Shown here piece by piece: positions 56,590-64,000 of a stretch of DNA of 64,000 nt; positions within the stretch are counted from its first letter, which is position 1, and every line of letters begins with the position of its first letter. The stretch covers positions 1,116,001 through 1,180,000 of the forward strand of contig JYIP02000001.1 in the NCBI GenBank assembly GCA_001051155.2, given 5' to 3'. A model generated the notes under the pieces. The model saw nothing but the letters and a program-made list of their open reading frames with translations. It ran no database searches and was not told where the DNA came from. The translations under genes were made by a program, and so were the position numbers. This DNA comes from Chrysoporthe austroafricana. Taxonomy: Eukaryota; Ascomycota; Sordariomycetes; Diaporthales; Cryphonectriaceae.

Positions 56590-59500
56590 TCAACCCTTGA
56601 AAATGTCCTCGACGCCTACCCACTGGCCCTTCGCCCGCTCCTCCCAGTATCCATCCTTGCCCCCCTTCAACTTCCACACCTCCTCTCCATCTGCGCCTGT
56701 TTCGACCTTGGTAAACCACCTCGGCTTATACTCCACGCCTTGCTCTTCCAGCTGCTTCCGCCTCGCCCGCTGGGCTTCCTCAAGCGTGACCTTCCAGCTC
56801 TCGGCATCATCGAGCTTGCCATTCTCCCAAAGCCTCTGGTCCGGCCGGAGACGGGTATCTGTTGGTGGCAGCTTGTCCTTCTCAATGGCCGTAATCTCAT
56901 TCAGACCTGCCGCGAACACCGTCATGCCATAGGTGTTTGCCGCATTCTCCACCAGGGGACCCACACTCCAGATCTCCTCGCCAGCCTTGCCCGCCTCGAC
57001 GATCTTGAGGGAGCTTGTCCAGTTACCTGACAACGACAGGCCTGTATTCTGGCCGTCTGCACCGTACGTCTCGATTTGCACGTCCTCGCTCCGCCCACCG
57101 AACATTCCCTTGGACCGGAACTCAACCACTGCTTTCGCGCCGGTGTTTTCGTTCACGACCGTCATATCGCCTACGGGCTCAACGTACTTCTCCCCCATGA
57201 CTACATTGCGTAGGAACATAGTTGCTATATTCCAGCTGTACCGCTCCTCGGTGTTGTCCGGGAGCCTCAGCACGACGCGGACACGACCCTCGGTGGTGAT
57301 CTCAGCGGACTTGCCCCAGAATTTCTGTGCAGGTGCGGGGGACTGGGCAAAGGACCAAGTTGCCGAGTCGGCTTGTATGGCCAGTCGGACGGGCCTGTGT
57401 GTGACCTTTTCGACGATAAGACGAAGCCCGCCTGGCACTTCGGTTTCACCGCGGACGAGCTCGAAGGTCTCGCCTAATAAGGGGTTGAAAGGCTTTCGGA
57501 TGGAGCGCTCCTTGACACGACCACCGCTGAACTGCGACACAGCGAAAGCTGCGACGTAGAGCATGCGATCGTTGGCTTTGCCTTGCTTTGTCGCCGAGTC
57601 GAGCAGGTTAGCGTACTCCATTTGCTCAGCGACACGCTGCAGCATCGAAGTCGGCTCATTGGCCGACACAGGCATGCTGATAGTGGACAGATCCTTCCCA
57701 ACGTTCTTGCGCACAAATGCTATGAGACTTGGTGGCATGATCTTCGGTTGCGGGACTGTCTTGCGTCGTTTGATTTCCTCATTGATCGGCAATGGGGTGA
57801 GTGATTTCGGCTTGTTGGGAAAGCGATCACTTTGGTCCTCGTCTTTCCCTGGCAAGGCATCTTCTGGACCGCCGACGCTAGATACAGACGAGTCGTCGTG
57901 TACCTCTGCCTCGTCAACCTCGGAGACAGGTGACTCATCCTCGCTTTGCCGGTCAATAACTAACAGCTGTGAGCGATCGCCAGCCTCCTCAGCATCGAAG
58001 AATTCTTCTGTCGTTGTCGACTCCATACTATTGCGTGACACAGCCGAGTCAGGTGCTGGCATCCGCCTCCGTTTGCTGTTCGACAACAAATTCGAGAACT
58101 CAGCCACCACCGAGTCCAGGTCGCCGAGGAGGGCGTTACAATGATCGTACATCGTGCGCTCTTCCTCAGAATGGAAACCTTTCGACTTTCTCTTTTCTTC
58201 TGGGCTCTGGTCATTAGCACTGATGGTTGTCGCGGCACTGCTGGGACTTGGAACTGCCAGCGCCGAAGAGACGGAAGGCCCAAATGCTGAAGGCATAATG
58301 GTAGCGCTCGATTTGCGTTTCCAGAACGGCTTCCGCTCCGATGGAGTATTAAAGTAATCCCCGTCCTCATCAATCGGAGGGGTGCCCGGCGACAAGTGCG
58401 AAGAGAGCGGCCGATGAGGGTGTGCGTGCTTCTGTGCAGCCACATCCTTAACCAGCCGTCGGAGCGCGTCCCGTGTTCCCACAACCCTGCTCACGAGAGC
58501 CTCGACCTGCTGCCACTCTCGGTCCTCCTCCTGGCGGGTGTCCGGCGGAGCCTGGAGGGAGCGCCGTGTGACCTGGCGTTTGACTGGCTCGGGCTCGAGG
58601 AACATTGGCTCCAGACCTCGTGCAATCCTGCTCGCCTTTTCCAGCGCCCTTGCCCATTCCGCGAACTCTTTGTCATTGGAGGCCTTAAGATGCCAAATTT
58701 CTGCGCCCGAGTCGATGCTGATCTCCCGTCTCGTCTCATCCGCCGCGATAGCTGCTAGGCTCAACGGGACAGCCCCTCTGAGGGCTGACGAGTTCCGGTC
58801 ATGGTAGTAAGAGAGGGTGCACGTCGCAAAGTCTAGAGAGAAGAACCTCCTCGCGTAGCCCTGGCCCTTCTTGCGCCTCCTTTTCAGCAGAAGTCCCGTG
58901 TGATAATTGCTTGAGCTTGTAGGGCCAGAAGCCTCGCTCCGCGCGTTCGAGGTCGCCCTCCCCCTCGTCTTCTGGCTCTGCAGAGAATCTACCGACTCCC
59001 AAGCACTCGGCCTTAGGCTCGGGCTCGTCCCCTTGTTGGGAAGACTCGTCCTGCTAGTACTCGCACTCGGGCCCGCCTGCAGGTTGGGCAAGTTACGCGC
59101 GGTCTGCGGAGGCGCACCGGTCGGGTAGGTGAGGAGGACGAATGTCGCGGTCTTTGAGGTCTGTTTCGAGAATGTATTGTCGAAGATGAGACCGAACATG
59201 CCACCGTTCCCTACATCGACGTCGTAGGTGCCCATGGACACCTTGTCCGCTTCACATTTGCCATGCCAGTTTATTACGAGGAAACCCTTTTTGGTGAGCT
59301 GCTCCTGGGCGGTGCTCGAGTCCTTCTTGGCGAAGACGCCCTTCTTGCTGCTCTCGGAGGTGCCATCGAGCCCCTCGGTCACCTCCAGCTGATTTACGGT
59401 GACATTTGAGCTGCCGCTGCCGGGATGCCTGACAATGCCGAAGTTTCTGTGGACGAAGAGGGTTTAGTGTCCAGGTCGAATCGGTCGAGGCAGTGAGCAG

Positions 59501-59691
59501 AGTACGGAGGGCAACTCACATCGACTTCTTGTGCGGCTGCAAGCTCCAGGAAATGGTGTGACCTTCCTCGACCTTGACCCAACGGACGATGTACGACTGT
59601 CTCCAGCTGTCAGCCTCTCCTCCCAGACCTCTGGGACCCGGGATGCGAGACGCACCTTGCTGTGGATCTCGAGCTGCTCGATGCCGGCCAT
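56590..59691 (-). CDS. osh3: Oxysterol-binding protein of the Osh3 type (GOLD-like, PH, FFAT, ORD), 989 aa
   Basis: Lipid-transfer protein of ER-plasma membrane contact sites. Exons on the minus strand are 59691-59656, 59596-59520 and 59446-56590. Domains in order: an N-terminal GOLD-like beta domain (SYIVRWVKVEEGHTISWSLQ to FVLLTYP, residues about 13-145), a PH domain at about 219-312 (HTGLLLKRRRKKGQGYARRF to FAEWARALEKA), a Ser-rich linker, an FFAT motif EFFDAEE at about 519-525 for VAP/Scs2 binding, and the ORD from about 619 to the end with KPFNPLLGETFE at about 689-700. The family signature EQVSHHPP is here EKVTHRPV (about 717-724), so sterol-type use is doubtful and a phosphoinositide role is more likely (inference). 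Length and order match yeast Osh3. Confidence 0.95.
57985..58005 (-). other. FFAT motif EFFDAEE in the Osh3-like protein
   Basis: The seven residues match the FFAT core consensus EFFDAxE exactly and are preceded by Ser/Thr-rich residues. They lie in the linker between the PH domain and the ORD, as in known Osh3/ORP proteins that bind ER VAP proteins. Confidence 0.85.
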
Positions 59692-61987
59692 GATGCCAAG
59701 CTGTCAGTCGATACTGGTTCCACCTGACGTAAAGACCGGAGTGGTGTTCAGTGGTCGCAAAGCTCCATTGGCCGACAGAAAACGCGACAGCCAGCCAGGA
59801 GAGGGAGCAGGCAGTGGAATCGCGAGGCTGTGGTACCTTCGTCCCCTGACACGAAGGATCCAAATCAGACGAGTTGTCGTGGAACGCACGGAGCTTCAGA
59901 GTGGGTAAAGCTGGGATGCACACGAGATGAGCCCAGGACAGTACGCGGCCGGGCACAAGCTACGCCAAAAAAAAAAAAAAAAGGATTGGGGAGGTCGAGC
60001 GAGCGACGTGAGATCCACTGTGAAAGACGCAGTAATAACAATGGCAGAGTGAGTGTTTAGGAAACGTTTCGTTTATGACCGTTCGTGTCACCGCAACGCA
60101 ACCCCTGATGGGATTGGAGGCCTTAGCTTCCGCGCGTCCCAAGGTTAATTCCATAGCACCCCCTCACCCCCTGTACAGTGCCCCTCCCCACCCCTGTGCT
60201 ATGTTCCAACAGCGCGGCACCCCTGCCCTGCCGCTGAATTGGCCTTGGGTTCATCTGCCAAAAACAGCCTGACAGCACACCCTCCCAGGCCTCCCTTGGC
60301 TACGGCACACTAGCGGCGGCTCTCAGCTCTCCACCTTCACCTGACCTTCGGGTCTCTTGGGTCTTGGCCAGCTCACCTCGAACCCACACGAGCTTGTCCA
60401 GGCTGGCCTGCCTTCCCGCGTGCCTGCCCACCTCACCAGATCCCTTCCGTGATGGGCGTCAACGGTGACGCGGCTCTCTATGGAACGCTATGCATGCCGC
60501 CCACCCCTCCATCTCGTTCTGCCAGGGATTCTGTTGCGAGGCTTGGAGGAGGATGTGGCTTAAACAAGGAGTCGGAACATCGTCGAAATTCCGTCGCTTA
60601 CCAAGCTGTGGCATGCGGCGCGCTCGGCTGACCAAGTTAGCCTCAGCTCCACCAGCAGCAGGACTTGCAGGAGTCATCCGCTCTGCCCGGTAAGGCTGAC
60701 GGGATCCTCGGCGCTCAAAAGGCGCCAGATGATGGCGCCGCGTTCTGAGGGCCGTCTACAGTTGTCAGCACTTGCTCGGAGGGCTGGTTTCGGAACTGGA
60801 AAGCAATCATTGGCAGCCAGTGTCCGTATGACATCCTCGGAAGAGACGTCACTCTCCCTTCTACTTTAGGCAGAGGATCATCACCGTGTTCCTCTCCTTC
60901 TCTACCAGACGTCGAGGCCTTTTCACACCATCAGGGCTGTCCAAACGGCTTGCAGTACTTCTAACAAGCCTTCTCAAGCTGCTTCTTGGCGCCCGACTAA
61001 GCCTGCATCAATGTCCTTGACAGTTTGAGCCAGGTACGATAGTGACTGTTCTCCTGTGATACGCAAGATGACAGACCATACCTACCTGAGTAGTTGGCTT
61101 TGGTGGGTACAGCAGCCATTTCTGGTGTCAAGACTGTGTGACCACAGGGAGCCAAGGTAACTTGAGAAATTTCTGATCACCCACTCAATTCCTCTCAAGC
61201 TCATATGGAAAGAATGCCCCACAGCTTAAGGTGCTCGAAGACCGAGAACAGGGGACCAGATGTGGTCTAATGGTAAAACAATAAATTGTTTGGTATTTCA
61301 GACAGCAGGCCCAACGTTGCGGACACGCAGTACTTGAAGAGCCCGCACCAGCTTATGTCGAATCAAGGCGCTGCAATCTACCATCGAAGGAAATGGTTAC
61401 TAAAGATATTATGCTAGCAAATCTCCGGTTCGCCTTGCATTTGTAATATGCCACTCGGCTGGGAAACCAAGTGCCCGAACAATCTCAACTTTTTGCAATG
61501 GTGTTTTGTTTGTAGAGTCCCTTCTCCTAACAAATAATAGATGCAGTAGATTTATTGCAAGCGAACGCATACGTTATTCGGTTTGAATATGTAAGCCCCG
61601 TCTGTACGTCTCGTGTACGGAAATTTTATCTGTTTGAATGCTAGAACAGTCTTGAAAGCCTCGCTTTCTATTGCAAGACTAGAATCGCAGGCAAGGTTTC
61701 ATAACCCTAGAAGACCAAGACGTAAACATCATGCACTCCACCCAGCGAGAGAAGAAAAAAAAAGCCACCAGAACACCATGCTTGGCGATAGGAACAGACC
61801 CCCAAACAACCCATCAGGTATACCCAGGACACAGCAATATGCAATTCCGTTCCGTCTCATGATTTCCAAGCCCATGACTCCAAGCATGTTTGCAGATCGC
61901 TCCCGGCTATCCTGCGTCCTTTTCCCTTGGCCCAGTTTTATCACCACGGACCAGGTTCTATCTTACCCAAAACCTGTCTTGTCCCAT
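59692..61987. other. Intergenic region between Osh3-like and ArAE-like genes
   Basis: Leader and promoter of the Osh3-like gene with a poly-A tract near 59967-59982, then about 1.8 kb of non-coding DNA. The ArAE-like gene ends at 61988 on the minus strand. No other gene is supported. Confidence 0.5.
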
Positions 61988-64000
61988 CTACTGCAACAGA
62001 AGCGCCTCCTCGTGCAGCACTCCATACAGAGCCTCGACTTCCTTCTTAACCATCTTGAGCTCCTCCGCGACTTGACCCGTGACGAGGGCATACGCATACA
62101 GCAGCGCATAATCCCTCTCCTCGACATGCACCTGGCCCGCGAGGCTGCCGCTGAGCGTGGAGTGTCCCGTCCCCTTTTTGGTGCTGCCACTGCCACTTCC
62201 GCGGCGCTTTGTCACGGCGATGGACGGGGAGGTCGGCGCTGTTGGCTGATCACCGTTCACAGTTTCACTGGAAACATTGGTCGGTCCAGCCACAACGGTG
62301 GAGTCACTCTGTTCTGCGATGTCTGCCTCGCGCCTTTCCCGTAAAGCGGCAGCATGCTCTTTTCGAAACTGGAAGATCTTCCCCAGAAGTTGGTCCCTCG
62401 TGCCCATGACGCTCGGTATCGCATCCGTAAGTGGATACTCCAGCATCATGCAGCTTGCCAGGACCTGGAAGACATGACAGATGCGTTCACACAGCACCGC
62501 CCTCTCCTTCGCCGTGAATAGCAGCAGGGCTTTCTCGCCATCTGATAGCTGGCCTCGGCGCTGTGTCACGAGGCTCATGGCGTAGAACGCGTCGAGGAGG
62601 CGGTTTGTGCTGCGCATGATCCGCCCCATCGCCTCAGAAGGAAATGGCCCGCGAAGTTCGAATTCGGACATAGCGGACTGGCGAAACACTTCGAGGCGTG
62701 ATGCATAGCGGTGCAGAGCGGCTTGTTCGCCAGACTTGAGGTATGAGCGCGTGCAATCACTGCGGAGGAGGATAGCGAGGGGCCCTCGCTTCCAGATGAG
62801 ACCCATCTGTAGGTAGAGGACAGAGATGCCTTCGCGAAATTTCTTGCGCGCCGAAATAGGCCAGATGAGTCGACAAACGATGAGACCCCAGAAAATACCT
62901 ACCGTGACGGCGAGTGCTCTATGCAGGCAGATTTCACCGATGTAGGGAGTCGTCCCACCCTCGTCATCGTCGTCATCGTCGACCTTGTTAGCGATGAGAT
63001 AGGCATAAAGTAGAGACACGTTGTATGCAAGGAGGGTTGTCCGCCCGAATGACACTTTGTTCTGCACAATGACAATGTAGAAGCTGATGAAAGCGATGAT
63101 GGCGCCGAGAAAGAGCAGCGCGACACCATTGCCTTGGCTGACGTTCCAGTTAATGAGGGTGAAGAAGACCCCGGTGACTGTCCCTTGAAATCGGGCCGTG
63201 CCCGTGGTATTGGCTGCACCAAGTGTCATGGAGCAGACAATCATAAAAGACAGCAGACCCCACTCGCCTCGCCAGTGCATGTAAATAGGCTTGGTCTCGG
63301 GGATAAAGGCGAGCATGGCCCAAAGTATGGCACCGAACCCGACTTTAATGCCGAAGCGGACTGGAAAAGTATCTGGTTAGTTATAGTTCCGTGATATCCC
63401 CCCTTTAGAAACTGACTTACTGTCATCTCTACCTAGGAAACGCAAGAACTCCAAGACTTTTGTCGATATCCTCTTGGTGATGTCGCTGGCATGAGGCTCC
63501 GCCTCCCAGCTGAAGGTGTCGCGACGCCGAATCATCTGATCCGGGATCCCACGCGGCATTTGTGACTTCCTGATGGGACGCACCGTAGGCTCTCGCTCCA
63601 CCTCAAAGGGTAGTAAGGGAGCCTGGATCTGGCGGTGGTGGATCTGCTTCCAAATGGCTAGAAATTGCCAGCTCCGCTTCTTGTGTTCGGTAGCGTACTT
63701 CAGGTCGTCTAGAACATCCAGATACTTGCTCATCTCCTCGCCAAAACTCTGCAGTGAGAAACTGAAGTGTCCGCAAGCCGCGGCCACCTCTTCGAAATCG
63801 GCCTTAATTTTGTCCGACCTCGGTCGCCCTAACTCAATTGTCTTATACAATTCCTCTAGTGCCTTTGCCCGGTTCTCATTGAATAATGCCAGAGCATCCA
63901 AGAGACTCCGTCGAAAAGTGTCGTTGATTGTGATGTCGTAGTTCGGCGCCTCTCCGAAAGGGGGCTCCCTGAGAACCTCAGATAATGTGAAAGCCAGTGA
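61988..64000 (-). CDS. ArAE/BRE4-type membrane transporter, 5' part beyond the window
   Basis: Putative aromatic-acid-exporter-like membrane protein (fungal family with an ArAE N-terminal module and a BRE4-related C-terminal module; yeast Bre4 affects brefeldin A sensitivity). Visible exons on the minus strand are 64000-63421 (open at the edge) and 63360-61988, joined by a 60-nt intron that restores IRFGIKVGFGAILWAMLAF. The first visible part is a cytosolic helical region (LFNENRAKALEELYKTIELG, SFGEEMSKYLDVLDDLKY). Then come six or so membrane segments (LLSFMIVCSMTLG, VALLFLGAIIAFISFYIVIV, TLLAYNVSLLYAYLIAN, LAVTVGIFWGLIVCRLIWPI), followed by a conserved cytosolic domain and a Ser/Gly-rich loop before a C-terminal helix. 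The start codon and the N-terminal membrane set are missing because of the window edge. Confidence 0.88.

Noticed and set aside
61255..61330. TGGTCTAATGGTAA, resembling a tRNA D-arm
   Set aside because: No anticodon stem, T-loop (TTCRA) or acceptor stem of tRNA spacing follows.
1..64000. CRISPR arrays, insertion sequences, bacterial operons and integrated viruses
   Set aside because: None were seen. The sequence is a fungal nuclear locus with introns and no array of spaced repeats or transposase motifs.

Overview
This 64 kb window is nuclear DNA of a filamentous ascomycete, most likely a Sordariomycete. The genes are spread along both strands without operons. They are broken by 41-111 nt introns with GT...AG ends, and most have fungal-type 5' splice sites and CTNAC-like branch sequences. 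The proteins recognised are typical of Pezizomycotina: a Som1/Flo8-type LisH regulator, a PTH11/SAT4-like membrane protein, a Dal5-type MFS carrier, a GPR1/FUN34/YaaH acetate carrier, an Rds1-type ferritin-like protein and a BRE4/ArAE-type exporter. Intergenic DNA is long, with poly-T/poly-A tracts and microsatellites.

Layout. 0.3-1.1 kb: BET3 (TRAPP), with a 9-nt microexon. 5.3-8.0 kb: SOM1-like regulator, whose frame stays open for 33 codons after its TAG. 10.4-11.5 kb: Cys-rich single-pass membrane protein. 12.1-13.8 kb (-): MFS carrier. 15.4-16.9 kb: FAD monooxygenase. 18.4-19.6 kb: secreted ferritin-like protein. 21.1-22.3 kb: acetate transporter family. 24.0-24.5 kb: decayed Argonaute PIWI fragment, tail to tail with an SDR oxidoreductase (24.6-25.5 kb, -). 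26.3-27.0 kb (-): Ras-like GTPase without a CaaX box. 27-33.5 kb: long stretch with no convincing gene. 33.5-37.2 kb: C2-domain phosphatidylserine decarboxylase. 39.9-40.2 kb: small conserved-looking protein. 43.4-44.7 kb: dead GH5 mannanase. 46.5-46.7 kb (-): candidate small Ser-rich protein. 49.1-50.3 kb (-): SAT4-type seven-helix protein. 51.8-52.9 kb (-): HAD phosphatase. 55.0-56.1 kb (-): epsilon-COP. 56.6-59.7 kb (-): Osh3-type oxysterol-binding protein. 62.0-64.0 kb (-): ArAE/BRE4 transporter, cut by the window edge.

How the genes work together. Several core genes serve membrane traffic and lipid homeostasis: BET3 (ER-Golgi tethering), epsilon-COP (COPI coat), the Osh3-like lipid-transfer protein at ER contact sites, and the PSD2-type decarboxylase (phosphatidylethanolamine synthesis). 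They are separate transcription units, and I see no sign of co-regulation. The metabolic genes (MFS, FAD monooxygenase, SDR) do not form an obvious biosynthetic cluster, and no synthase backbone gene is present. The two broken genes each contain a TAG where a CAG (Gln) codon is plausible, and the SOM1 stop is also a TAG. C-to-T decay (RIP-like or spontaneous) is a possible common cause, but it was not measured. All exon models come from reading frames, splice motifs and recognised protein families. No alignment, expression data or database search was available.
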